A DNA stretch of 64,000 nucleotides, from NCBI GenBank assembly GCA_002923375.1, contig BEIJ01000005.1, positions 62,001-126,000 on the forward strand, read 5' to 3'. Both the position numbers and the translations under genes were made by a program. The DNA comes from a bacterium HR33 (lineage in GTDB: Bacteria; Gemmatimonadota; Gemmatimonadetes; Gemmatimonadales; GWC2-71-9). Numbering within the stretch: position 1 is the first letter of the stretch; every line of letters begins with the position of its first letter. Of this stretch, positions 38,977 to 49,100 are shown piece by piece. The notes under the pieces were generated by a model. It worked only from the letters and a program-made list of their open reading frames with translations, was not told where the DNA came from and searched no databases.

Positions 38977-40704
38977 ATGTTCACTAGCCCGCGATACCCG
39001 TCAGTTTTGCTGTCAGTCCTTTGCCTAGCCCTGGGGCCTGGCGTATGCCGCCCGCTTCGGGCGGCTCAGGGCGACGATCCCCGCAATCCCAACTGGTCCA
39101 AATACCACAGCACTGCGGAGGCTTACGCCCTGCTCCGGGGCTGGGCGCGGCTTTATCCCCAGCTGACCGAACTTTACTCGATCGGGGAGACGCTGAAAGG
39201 CACGCCGCTCTTGGTCTTGGAGATCACCAGCGAAGCCACCGGTCCGGCTTCGGAGAAACCGGGTTATTACTACGACGGTAACATCCACGCGGGGGAGCTG
39301 ACCGGGGCGGAGGTTGCCCTTCATTTTGCGTGGTACCTGCTCAGCAACTACGGCAAGGATCGCCGGGTGACTCGGCTTCTGGATACCCGGGCCGTATACG
39401 TTCGTCCCAAGTTCAACCCCGACGGAGCCGATCTCGCGTTGGATCCTGCGGTACAGCTGCGCAGCACGCCGCGGCCCTACGACGAGGATTTTGACGGGCT
39501 CCTGGACGAGGATCCTGCCGAAGACCTGAACGGTGACGGTGCGGTGACCCAGATGAGGGTGCCCAACCCGGCGGGCTTATGGAAAGTGAGCTCCGCCGAT
39601 CCCAGGATCATGGTTCGCCGGGGAGACGGAGAGACGGAGGGCGTTTTTTACGACCTCTATACCGAGGGGATCGATAACGACGGCGACGGCCGGTTCAACG
39701 AGGACGGGATCGGCGGGATCGACATGAACCGCAACTTTCCCAGGGAATGGGGGCTGGAGTTCGAGCAGGAGGGTGCCGGCCCTTACCCGCTGTCGGAACC
39801 CGAAACCCGCGCCACGATCGAGTTCCTGCACGCTCACCGGAACATCACCGGGGTTTTTCACGGCCACACTTCGGGAGGGTTTCTCTATCGCCTCCCCTCT
39901 ACCGGTCCGTGGGAGGCGTTCAACCTCTTCGATCAGAATCTGATCTTGGAGTTGGCGGAGAAATATCGCGCTACCACGGGACAGCCGGTGGTTCCGAGCT
40001 ACAGCAATCCGCGGGTGCACCGGCACGGCACCCTGATCAGTTGGGCTTACTGGGATTACGGGGTGATCGGTTTCGTACCGGAGTTCTGGGGCGGTTTCGG
40101 CCGGGATTACGACGGTGACGGCCGGGTGAGCGAGCAGGAACAGCTCCGCTGGAACGACGAGGAACTCCGGGGCGAAGGGTTTGCCAACTGGTCGCCCTTC
40201 GATCACCCGCAGCTAGGCAGGGTGGAGATCGGAGGATGGAAGACGCGCTATACCCGGCAGAATCCGCCTCCCCACCTGCTCAAGGGCGAGATCGAGAAGT
40301 ACGTGCCCTGGATGTTGTGGCTGGCCGAAGTGAGTCCTCGGGTGGTGATCAAGGAAGTGGAGGTGGTTCCTCTCGGAGGGGGGTTGAGCCGGGTGCGGGT
40401 TACGGTGGAAAACGAAGGTTATCTATCCACCAATATCACCCAGCGCGCCTTGGACGCCCGCTTGGCTCCTCCGGTGCGCGCTATAATCGAGCTGAGAGAC
40501 GCGGAGCTGGTAAGCGGATCCCGGAGGACGGACTTGGGGCATCTTCGGGGAACGCGGGACGCTTCCGGGAACGAAAGGGAGGCGGAGTCGCGCGCCAGGG
40601 TGGAATACGTGGTTCGGGCTACGGGGCAGCGCCCGGCGGCCGTGATCACCGTCGTCTCGGAGAAGGGCGGGACGGCGAAGCGGGAGGTGCAGCTCCGGCG
40701 CTGA
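38977..40704 (+). CDS. Exported M14 family zinc carboxypeptidase
   Basis: The 575-residue protein has a signal peptide (about 1-30) and an M14 fold. The zinc-binding H-x-x-E is in NIHAGEL, the third ligand is likely in GVFHGHTSGG, and NRNFPREWG is the substrate-carboxylate region. Asp/Gly-rich loops (DEDFDGLLDEDPAEDLNGDG, GIDNDGDGRFNEDG, DYDGDGRVSEQE) look like calcium-binding insertions. A C-terminal beta-sandwich (about 450-575) follows. A GAGGGG site precedes the ATG. It likely degrades extracellular or periplasmic peptides. It converges on the M28 peptidase gene 13 bases away. Confidence 0.92.
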   Translation: MFTSPRYPSVLLSVLCLALGPGVCRPLRAAQGDDPRNPNWSKYHSTAEAYALLRGWARLYPQLTELYSIGETLKGTPLLVLEITSEATGPASEKPGYYYDGNIHAGELTGAEVALHFAWYLLSNYGKDRRVTRLLDTRAVYVRPKFNPDGADLALDPAVQLRSTPRPYDEDFDGLLDEDPAEDLNGDGAVTQMRVPNPAGLWKVSSADPRIMVRRGDGETEGVFYDLYTEGIDNDGDGRFNEDGIGGIDMNRNFPREWGLEFEQEGAGPYPLSEPETRATIEFLHAHRNITGVFHGHTSGGFLYRLPSTGPWEAFNLFDQNLILELAEKYRATTGQPVVPSYSNPRVHRHGTLISWAYWDYGVIGFVPEFWGGFGRDYDGDGRVSEQEQLRWNDEELRGEGFANWSPFDHPQLGRVEIGGWKTRYTRQNPPPHLLKGEIEKYVPWMLWLAEVSPRVVIKEVEVVPLGGGLSRVRVTVENEGYLSTNITQRALDARLAPPVRAIIELRDAELVSGSRRTDLGHLRGTRDASGNEREAESRARVEYVVRATGQRPAAVITVVSEKGGTAKREVQLRR

Positions 40705-40717
40705 CCGCCGGCGATCT

Positions 40718-42241
40718 TCACCTTTCCGCTCTCTGGACGATCACCCGGTAGCTTTCGGGATTCCAGCGCGGGCGGCTGGGGGCGTTGGCGATTTCGAGAC
40801 CCAGGTAAAAAATCAGTTTTATGACCCGAGACGCCTTTTCCGCGTCGATCTTGTGCGCTTCGTCTCCCGGCCGATGATAGTCTCCGTGCACGCCGTTGAA
40901 GAAAAAGAGCGCAGGTACCCCTCGCCGGGCAAAGTTGAAGTGATCCGATCTGAAGAAGAAGCGCTCTTCGGGCCACAAGTCGTCGATCGGCGCCATGCGC
41001 AGTTCGGGATGCCGGGCGCTCACTCGCGCTAGGGTTTGTCCCAAGTCCGAGTGCTCCTTGCCGATCACTACGATGGTGTCTTTCCAGTTGCGGCCGATCA
41101 TGTCGGCGTTCAGGTCTGCAACCAGCTGGGACAAGGGCACGGGCGGATTGGAGGTGAAATAGTCGCTCCCCCATAGGCCCATCTCTTCGCCGCTCACGGT
41201 AAGGAAGATCAGAGACCGCTTGGGCCGGGGCGCAAGGAGCGAGAAGGCTTCGGCAAGTTCCAGGATTGCGGTAGTGCCCGAGGCGTTGTCGTCCGCTCCG
41301 TTGTAAATGGTGTCCCCCGTTGCATCGGGACGGCCCACTCCCACATGGTCCATGTGGGCGCTGAAGACCATATACTCGTTCTTGAGCTGCGGGTCGCTTC
41401 CCTCCAGGATCCCTACCACGTTGGGAGGCGAAAGGGAAGAAGCTACTTGGCGGCGAATTTTAATCGATACGTCCAGCGGGGTTGCGACTGCCTGCGCCTT
41501 GTGCCGGGCACGGGCTAAGGATGCCAAGTCGATCCCCTGTGCCGCCAGCAGCTTGGCCGCAGCCTGTTCTCTTACCCACAGAAGCGGAATCTCGCCCCCG
41601 TCCCAGGAACGTTGCGTCCTGAACTGATCCTGGCGTTCCGCCATTCGCCGCCAGCTGGAGTCGGCAAGCGACACGGGTATCATTACCGCAACCGCTCCCG
41701 CTCGCGACCAGGAAAACAGGATGCGGTCGATGTCGGCCAAGGCGTTGTCGATCCCCGCAGGGAGGACCACCAGGAGAGCGCGGTCTTTTACCTCTGGCGG
41801 AGCTGCGGTGTCCGGGATCCCGCTGATTATGGCGAGCCGTGCCGAACGATCCATGTCCGCTACTGGCAGAAAAGGCGGGTACAGCACATCGGTTCCGAAG
41901 CGCCAGGTCGTGGATCCGGCGACAGAGATGGAGGATGCAACGGGGTCCAACCTCACTCGCTCGACCGAGTATCTCTGGATGAAGTCGCCGCCGTCGCCCC
42001 CCGGCTTCAGTCCCAAACGCCGGAACTCGGAGGCAATGTAGCTCGCTACGGTCTCGATCTCGGGCCGGAGCGTGCTGCGGCCGCGCATCGAGTCGTGGGC
42101 CAGTATCGCCACGCGCCGGGCCACGTCCGCCTCGGTGATGCTGGAGACCGCAGCGGAGACAGGGGCGCGATTCTGGCAAGCCGCCAGAGCGGGAGCAGAA
42201 AAGATTGCTGCAACTAGAGCCGACACACTCGACCAGCGCAT
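40718..42241 (-). CDS. M28 family metallopeptidase, predicted lipoprotein
   Basis: The 507-residue protein starts with a signal sequence ending in ALAAC, a plausible lipobox. A PA-type insert is likely in the N-terminal half. The di-zinc M28 site is complete: SAHMDHVG (His/Asp), YNGADDNASGT (bridging Asp), SGEEMGLWGS (catalytic and ligand Glu), DLNADMIGR and SDHFNFARRGVPA (final His). It is an aminopeptidase or carboxypeptidase anchored in the envelope. The ATG at 42241 is chosen at the signal peptide. The DUF4384 gene is 65 bases upstream on the same strand. Confidence 0.93.
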   Translation of the reverse strand: MRWSSVSALVAAIFSAPALAACQNRAPVSAAVSSITEADVARRVAILAHDSMRGRSTLRPEIETVASYIASEFRRLGLKPGGDGGDFIQRYSVERVRLDPVASSISVAGSTTWRFGTDVLYPPFLPVADMDRSARLAIISGIPDTAAPPEVKDRALLVVLPAGIDNALADIDRILFSWSRAGAVAVMIPVSLADSSWRRMAERQDQFRTQRSWDGGEIPLLWVREQAAAKLLAAQGIDLASLARARHKAQAVATPLDVSIKIRRQVASSLSPPNVVGILEGSDPQLKNEYMVFSAHMDHVGVGRPDATGDTIYNGADDNASGTTAILELAEAFSLLAPRPKRSLIFLTVSGEEMGLWGSDYFTSNPPVPLSQLVADLNADMIGRNWKDTIVVIGKEHSDLGQTLARVSARHPELRMAPIDDLWPEERFFFRSDHFNFARRGVPALFFFNGVHGDYHRPGDEAHKIDAEKASRVIKLIFYLGLEIANAPSRPRWNPESYRVIVQRAER

Positions 42242-42306
42242 GCTGTGATCCTTTTCCAAGCGGTTCTAAGCCCTGGTTATCGGAGAGCCGAAAGATAACT
42301 CCCGGA

Positions 42307-43239
42307 TTATTGAGGCGGGCGCCGCCGCCTTTGGTTTTGGAGAGGAGGGGAATCCGCCGGCTGGGGCGCTACCACCGGCGAGCGCCGTTCCAGCCGCGGT
42401 GTCAGGTTCCTCAATATCGGCGACAGCCACGGCTCCGGCGCGGCGGCGCGCTCCGGTTCCCGGGGTAGCTCTTGCGGCCTCGAAAGCCAAGGGATCAACC
42501 TTCGAAGGTCCGGTACGCCCGATATCCAGTCGCCGGGGGATCGTTCGGCGGGGGCGCGGCGATCTCGAAAGCCGTAGCGATATCCCGCCTTCGGGTCGCT
42601 ATAGCGCACCAGTGCAAACCTAGGACAGGTGCGCTGGTAGGGATCCCAAACGGGGTGCGTGTTGGGTGCATGGCAGTCGTAACAGACAAAGCGCGGATAA
42701 TCGTACTGGCCTTCCACGCGGTAGGCTACGAGCGCGGAACCGTAGGCCGCTGCGCGATTGGTCAAGATTTGCTCTGCGAGGTCCGTGAAGGAAGCGTACG
42801 GATCGCCGGTTATACGTCCCTCGGGGAAAAAAGATGCGCGATCCCACCGCTCGCCGCGCACCACCTTGCGGTAATCGAAAGGTTCCTCCGAGGCCACGGC
42901 GAAAAGATACCCTAGGCCCGGTTCGAATTCCGCCGAGAAGGCGTGCGAAGTGCCCCCGGCGGTAATCTCGTAGGTTCTCCCCCCGTTAAGATAGTTGTTT
43001 TCCCACGGATGTTCGGGGTAGAGAATGCTCAGGCGTCCCTCCGTGTCCGCTCTGAACACGGTGACGTAGGCTGCACGATCGGTTCTCAGGTACACTTTGA
43101 CCGGGGTGCCGCGAGCCCAGGATGACTGGGCAGGGGGATCTACGCGGATGGACACCGCAGGCGGGCGGTCTTGAACCGCCAGGGCACCGAGGAGTAAGAA
43201 GGCAGTACCGATCACCGTTCCGGATCTGGGAAGATGCAC
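42307..43239 (-). CDS. Exported DUF4384-domain protein with a CXXCH motif
   Basis: The 310-residue protein has an N-terminal hydrophobic export segment (TVIGTAFLLLGALAV) and a DUF4384 domain (about 30-125) recognisable by AYVTVFRADTEGRLSILYPEH. The middle contains FVCYDCHAPNTHPVW (about 188-202), which includes a CXXCH sequence of the type used for covalent heme c attachment; a single copy could be chance. The C-terminus is Pro/Arg-rich and probably disordered. DUF4384 function is not established. It is likely co-transcribed with the M28 peptidase gene. Confidence 0.8.
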   Translation of the reverse strand: MHLPRSGTVIGTAFLLLGALAVQDRPPAVSIRVDPPAQSSWARGTPVKVYLRTDRAAYVTVFRADTEGRLSILYPEHPWENNYLNGGRTYEITAGGTSHAFSAEFEPGLGYLFAVASEEPFDYRKVVRGERWDRASFFPEGRITGDPYASFTDLAEQILTNRAAAYGSALVAYRVEGQYDYPRFVCYDCHAPNTHPVWDPYQRTCPRFALVRYSDPKAGYRYGFRDRRAPAERSPGDWISGVPDLRRLIPWLSRPQELPREPERAAAPEPWLSPILRNLTPRLERRSPVVAPQPADSPPLQNQRRRRPPQ

Positions 43240-43398
43240 GGAGCGTGCCAGCGAAATCTGGGGTCTATGGTGTTGTGGGCGGTGAAGTTAGGCGGTTGCT
43301 CCGAGGAGCGTAAAGGGTGTGCCGTCCTACTCGGGTGACGGGGGTGTTCCCGGGCGGTGGCGATTCAGTCGGCGGCGCTTCGGTGGTAACTTGAATGC

Positions 43399-44304
43399 GT
43401 GACGTCTAACCTGGCGCGGCCCGACCTTTTCGATCCCTACGAGGTGGCCCAGCTCGGAGGCTTGGAGCTGGTAGCCTGGGGTGTAGTGGAAGGGTTTCTC
43501 GCCGGCTTGCATCGCTCGCCGTACCGGGGTTTCTCGGTGGAGTTCGCCGAGCATCGTTCCTATCAACCGGGGGATGAGCTTCGGTATATCGATTGGCGGG
43601 TGCTGGCTCGTTCTGACCGCCTGTTCGTCAAACAGTACGAGGAAGAGACCAATTTGCGGGCGATGATCGTGCTGGACGCCAGTCGATCGATGGACTGGAG
43701 CGGAGCGGAGCGAAGGCTGACCAAGCTGGAGTATGCCAAAAGGCTGGCCGCGGCCTTGGGCTTGATACTGCTGCGCCAGAGGGATGCTACCGGCTTGATC
43801 GGGTTCGACGAAGAGGTACGCTCGGTGGTTCCCGCCCGATCGCGGACCCGTCACTGGTGGACCTTGGCTGCCGCTTTGGATGCGATACGGCCAGGGGGAG
43901 GTACCGCGGCTGCTCCGGCGCTGAGGCGGGTCACCGACCTATTGAGACGCCGCGGCCTGGTGATCTTCATATCGGACTTGTTGTTCGATCAGCATTTGGC
44001 GCTGCTGGCGCTGCAATATCTCAGACATAGAGGCCACGAGGTGGCGGTGTTTCACGTGATGGATCCGGTGGAGCTAACCCTCGAGGGCCAGCCCGAGGCC
44101 CGGTTCGAAGATCCCGAAAGCGGCGCGGCGGTGGTAGCGCGGCCCCGGGAGCTGAGGGCCGCATATTCGGAGCGGGTGCAGCGAGCGATTCAGAACTGGC
44201 GAGCCGCGTGCCGGAGCGGCGGGATCGCCTACCACCACGTCACCACCGACACTCCCTTCGGGTACGTGCTCAGGAAAGCTACCTCTCGGCACGCCCGGGT
44301 CTGA
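43399..44304 (+). CDS. DUF58 / VWA-type protein
   Basis: The 301-residue protein begins with the DUF58 element GFSVEFAEHRSYQPGDELRYIDWRVLARSDRLFVKQYEEE, which I name here by its conserved R-x-Y-x-x-G-D and D-W-R residues. A VWA-like metal site DASRSMDW follows (about 95). No membrane helices are present. In other bacteria DUF58 proteins accompany MoxR ATPases and BatA-type membrane proteins; here the BatA-like gene follows 13 bases downstream, but no MoxR gene is seen. The start is GTG. Confidence 0.9.
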   Translation: MTSNLARPDLFDPYEVAQLGGLELVAWGVVEGFLAGLHRSPYRGFSVEFAEHRSYQPGDELRYIDWRVLARSDRLFVKQYEEETNLRAMIVLDASRSMDWSGAERRLTKLEYAKRLAAALGLILLRQRDATGLIGFDEEVRSVVPARSRTRHWWTLAAALDAIRPGGGTAAAPALRRVTDLLRRRGLVIFISDLLFDQHLALLALQYLRHRGHEVAVFHVMDPVELTLEGQPEARFEDPESGAAVVARPRELRAAYSERVQRAIQNWRAACRSGGIAYHHVTTDTPFGYVLRKATSRHARV

Positions 44305-44317
44305 GCGCGGGTAGGCG

Positions 44318-46141
44318 ATGATAGCTTTTCTCCAGCCGTTGGCTCTGCTGGGTCTTGCAGCGGCCGCGATTCCGGCCATTCTCCACTTTCTGGCCAAGAG
44401 AGTTCCACCCACCGTTTGGTTCCCGGCGGTGCGTTATCTGGAGGATACCGAGCGGGAGCAGAGCCGGCGCTTGAAGCTGCGGCATCTGCTTTTGCTGATA
44501 CTTCGGACCGCGCTGATCGTTTGCGTGGTGCTCGCGGCGGCGCGTCCGGTAGCCGATGTCGGGCTCGGTTCCGCTCACCCTCCCACGGCGCTCGGCCTGG
44601 TGGTGGACAACTCCCTTTCTTCCGCGGCGATCGTGGAAGGGCGGCGGGTGCTGGACCGGATCGTGGAGAAGGCGCTGGAGGTGATCGGGAAGCTGGCCGA
44701 GCAAGACCAGCTTTGGGTGGTGACCGCCGACGGCGTGGTGCGCCGGACCGGCCGGTTGGAAGCGCTGGAGCTGGTGCGGGCTTTGGATCCGCTGCCGCGG
44801 CGCTTGGACTTGGGCCAGGCGGTGCGGCTTCTGGATCGGGTAGTTAGCGCCGCCCCCTTGGCGGAGCGGGAAATAGTCGTGTTGAGCGATCTGCAGCGGA
44901 CCGCGTGGTCCGCGGGTGACACTGCGGGCGCGCGGGTGTTGCTGTGGCGGCCGGCGGTGCGTGCGGTGAACCGGAGTGTCGATTCCGCGCGGTCGGAGCC
45001 GTCAGTGTGGACGTCGCACGGGGAGGTGGTGGTAGCGCTCGGAGGCAACAGCGAGATCCCTGCGGCGGTACGGCTGGAGATGAACGGTCGCGAGATAGCT
45101 CGATCGGTGGCCCGCGCGGGAGATCGTCTGGTAATGAGCGTGACCCCGACGCGGCGCGGCTGGCAGGCGGGTGTGGTTCGGACGGATCCCGACGAGTTGC
45201 GCTTGGACGACGATTGGTATTTGGCCGTTAGGGTGGCCGAGCCTGCGGAGGTAACGGTGGAGTCGGGAGCGGGGAGATACGTGGCGGAGGCGCTGGAGGT
45301 GCTGGGGGAAGGCGGGCGCGTGCGATTGGGTGGCGGCGTGATCGTCTCCGACCGGGTGGCGGGCACCCGGACCGTGGTCTTCCCTCCGAGCGACGGAGCA
45401 CTGGTGGGGAACCTGAACCGCCAGTTGGCTGCGCGGGGGCTGACCCTGCGGGTAGGGGAGCGCATAGAGGGGGAGTGGCGTGCCGAGGGAGAGGGTTTGG
45501 CGGGGGTCCAGTCGGAAGCGGCGGGCGGTTGGATAACGGTGAAGAAGCGCCACCGGTTGTCCGGTGGGGAAGCGGTGCTGGCTCGTGCGGGCGGAGAGCC
45601 TTGGATGGTGCGCGAAGGCGGCGTGATCCTGATAGGGAGCCGGTTGGAAGAGGATTGGACCGATCTACCGGTCAGTGCGTGGTTCGTGCCGTTCCTGGAC
45701 GTGCTGGTTAACCGCTTGGCTGCGGGGGAGGTGCGGGTGGTGAACGCCAGTCCGGGGGAGGCGGTGAGGCTGCCGCCCGGAGCGGTGCGCGCCGTAGGCC
45801 CCAATGGTGCGGTGGAGGGTGATGCGGAAGGTGCGATAACGGCCCCTGTGGAACCGGGGGTGTATTTCTTCGTCGGTGCCGCGGGAGACACGGCGGGTGC
45901 CTTGCAGGTGAACCACGATTCGCGCGAGTCCAGGCTAGATCCGGTAGATGCCAGGGTTGTAAGAGGTACCCTGGGTACCCGGGCCCGCTTGGTAGGGGAT
46001 CGTGCATTGAGCCGGGAGCTTTTCGGCGGTGCGGCGCGGGCGGATCTTACCCTGCCGTTCTTGCTCTTGGCGTTGGCTCTGGCGGCGGTGGAGCTGATCG
46101 TGGCCAGTTTGGGCACCCGCCAGACGGCGGGCAAGGAGTAA
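44318..46141 (+). CDS. BatA/VWA-like membrane protein
   Basis: The 607-residue protein has the typical BatA N-terminal domain: two helices (ALLGLAAAAIPAILHFLA and LLLILRTALIVCVVLAAARP) with RLKLRHLLLLILRT between them. A VWA-like domain (about 90-210) starts LGLVVDNSLSS, where the usual DxSxS metal motif is changed to DNSLSS. A large extracytoplasmic region and a C-terminal helix (TLPFLLLALALAAVELIVA) follow. It pairs with the DUF58 protein; the function of these systems in envelope or stress biology is poorly defined. Confidence 0.85.
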   Translation: MIAFLQPLALLGLAAAAIPAILHFLAKRVPPTVWFPAVRYLEDTEREQSRRLKLRHLLLLILRTALIVCVVLAAARPVADVGLGSAHPPTALGLVVDNSLSSAAIVEGRRVLDRIVEKALEVIGKLAEQDQLWVVTADGVVRRTGRLEALELVRALDPLPRRLDLGQAVRLLDRVVSAAPLAEREIVVLSDLQRTAWSAGDTAGARVLLWRPAVRAVNRSVDSARSEPSVWTSHGEVVVALGGNSEIPAAVRLEMNGREIARSVARAGDRLVMSVTPTRRGWQAGVVRTDPDELRLDDDWYLAVRVAEPAEVTVESGAGRYVAEALEVLGEGGRVRLGGGVIVSDRVAGTRTVVFPPSDGALVGNLNRQLAARGLTLRVGERIEGEWRAEGEGLAGVQSEAAGGWITVKKRHRLSGGEAVLARAGGEPWMVREGGVILIGSRLEEDWTDLPVSAWFVPFLDVLVNRLAAGEVRVVNASPGEAVRLPPGAVRAVGPNGAVEGDAEGAITAPVEPGVYFFVGAAGDTAGALQVNHDSRESRLDPVDARVVRGTLGTRARLVGDRALSRELFGGAARADLTLPFLLLALALAAVELIVASLGTRQTAGKE

Positions 46142-46146
46142 AAGCG

Positions 46147-49100
46147 ATGCTGGCAGGGTTGTTGGATCGGTTCAGGTCTCTGGCCGCCTATCGCGAGCTT
46201 TCGGGCGCTCTGCCGGCCCGTGCCGAGTTACGTGCGATCTCGGGGCTTCCGGGATCTTCGGCTGCGGTCCTGACCGCGGCGCTGGCGGAGGATTTTCCTC
46301 AACGTCTGCTTGTGGTGATCGCCCCGGGTCCCTCGGAGGCGGAGCGGTGGCTGGCGGATCTGTCGGTGTTGTTGGGCGATCGGGCGGCGCTCTATCCCCA
46401 GAGGGAGGCGCTGGGGGAGGAGGAGCCCCACCTGGAGATTGCGGGCGAACGGATGGAGACGGTGGGGAAGCTTCTGGAGGGCAAGATAAGAGTCCTGGTC
46501 ACCACGGTTAGGGCGACGGTAGAGCGTACCCGTATTCCCCGGGCGGTGAGGGAGCTTCGCCTGGAGCTGCGCAAGGGGGATCGGGAGCGTCTTTCCCGCG
46601 TGGTTGAACGCCTGCAGGCGATGGGTTACGAGCGGAGGCCTTCGGTGTTGGACGTAACCCAATACGCCGTGCGCGGCGGGATAGTCGATGTTTACGGCTT
46701 CGGGATGGCGGCTCCGACCAGGATAGAATGGTGGGGCGACGAAGTGGTTTCCATTCGTCATTTCGATCTCGACACTCAGCGTTCCCTGCAGGAGATCGAT
46801 GCGGTCAGTCTACTGCCTCGCATCAGTCCGGCGCTGGCGGAGCAAGGGGACGAAGGGTCAGCGGGAGATCGGCAGAGCATTTTGGAGATCCTGCCGCTGG
46901 ACGCGCTTTTGGTGCTGGATCGCGAGGTGAGGTATCAGGAGGTGGAGAGGTTGTGGTCCGAGGCGGAGCATCATTTGGCGGTGGCGCGACGGCGCGGGGA
47001 GGATGTGCCGGGACGAGAGGTGCTGTTCATGGAGCCGCAACGCTGGGTGGAATTGTTGGATCGGTTTCCCCGTGTCGCCGTGAGCGACGCCGGAGGCGAG
47101 TTGCACTTTCCGGTATCGCCTCCGGATGCGATAGGGAGGGATCTGTCTCGGGTGGCGGCTCTGGCTGGTCGCCTGCCGGTGCTGATCTTATGCGACAACG
47201 AGGGGCAGGTGGAGCGGCTGGAGGAGTTGTTGGCGCCGCCGGGGGAGCCGGAGCGCCTCTCGCCGAACATCACGCTGGCGATCGGTTCGCTGCACGGCGG
47301 ATTTGCGTTGCCCGATCTGGTAGTGCTCACCGATCACGAGATCTTCAATCGTCCTCGGAGATTGAGGCGCGCGAGGAGGTACCGGGAGGCGGTCTCCGGG
47401 GGTGTGGGGGGGTTGAGTCCCGGAGACTACGTGGTGCACCTGGAGCACGGGATCGGTATCTATCGGGGGATCGAGACGATCACCGCGGGCGGAGGAACGA
47501 TCGAGGTTGCGGTGCTGGAATACGAGGGCGGGGATCGGCTCCAAGTGCCGCTCTACCGGATCGATCAGTTGGAACCGTATCGCACCGGTCCGGAGGGTGA
47601 CGGCAGTCCTCCGCGGCTGGATCGCTTGGGCAGTACCCGCTGGAGGAGGCAACGGGTCCGTACCGAGCGGGCGGTGCGGAAGCTGGCCGCCGAGCTGTTG
47701 GAGCTGTACGCTAGGCGTTCGGTGGCGGTCGGGTTTGCCTGCCCGCCCGATACTCGGTGGCAGCACGAGCTGGAGTCCTCTTTCCTTTACGAAGACACTC
47801 CGGACCAGCGAAAGGCCACCGAGGACGTGAAGCGGGATATGGAATCTCCCAAGCCCATGGACCGGCTGATCGTGGGGGACGTCGGTTACGGCAAGACCGA
47901 GGTGGCGATCAGAGCGGCGTTCAAGGCGGTTCAGGCGGGCAAGCAGGCGGCGGTCTTGGTCCCCACTACGATTTTGGCGGAGCAGCACGGGCGTACTTTC
48001 CGCGAGCGGCTGGCGGCTTTTCCGGTGAACGTTGCGGTCCTCTCTCGTTTCCGGTCTTCAAAGGAAGTGCGCGGGATTCTTTCGGGGCTCAAGAGCGGAG
48101 CCATCGATATCGTCATAGGAACCCATCGGCTCCTCTCCCGGGACGTGGAGTTCAGGGATTTGGGGTTGCTGGTGATCGACGAGGAGCATCGTTTTGGGGT
48201 GCGTCACAAGGAGCGGCTCAAGGCGCTGCGACTCTCGGTGGACGTGCTGACCCTTACAGCCACTCCGATTCCCCGCACTCTCCACATGGCGCTTTCGGGT
48301 CTCAGGGATCTTACACTGATAGAGACGCCGCCGCGGGATCGCTCGCCGGTGTTGACCTTCGTGGAGCCCTGGGACGACGAGCTCTTGGCGGAGGCGATCG
48401 CTCGGGAGCTGGACCGTGGCGGTCAGGTTTTCGTGGTTCACAATCGGATCGAGACTATAGACACGGTGGCTGCCAGGGTTCAGCGCCTGGCGCCGGGCGC
48501 TTCGCTGGCGGTAGCGCACGGTCGGATGAAAGAAAGCGAGCTGGACGAGGTGATGCGGCGTTTCGTCGAGGGAGATTTGGACATTCTGGTGTCCACCATG
48601 ATCGTCGAGTCCGGCTTGGATGTTCCCAATGCCAACACCATGATCGTGCACGAGGCGGATCAATTCGGGTTGGCGCAGCTGTACCAGTTGCGCGGCAGGG
48701 TGGGCCGGGGGCACCGCAGAGCATATTGTTATCTCCTGGTGGGCGACACGGTGGACCCGGAGGCGGAGCGGCGTCTCGAGGTTCTGGAGCAGCACACCGA
48801 TCTGGGATCGGGCTACCGGATCGCACTGAAGGATCTGGAGATTAGGGGTGCGGGCAATCTGCTGGGGGCGCAGCAGTCCGGTCACGCTCACTCCGTCGGG
48901 TACGATCTTTATCTCCGGTGGTTGAACGAGGCGGTGCAGGCGCTGAAGGAAGGCAAGCCCGCGGCGTGGGAGCCTCCGGACGTTTCCTACGATCGTCCCG
49001 CCCATCTTCCCGACTGGTACGTACCCGACGAGGATGCCAAGCTGGATTTTTATCGCCGGCTGGCGCGGGTGGTGCGGCGTGACGAGATTGCACAGCTGAG

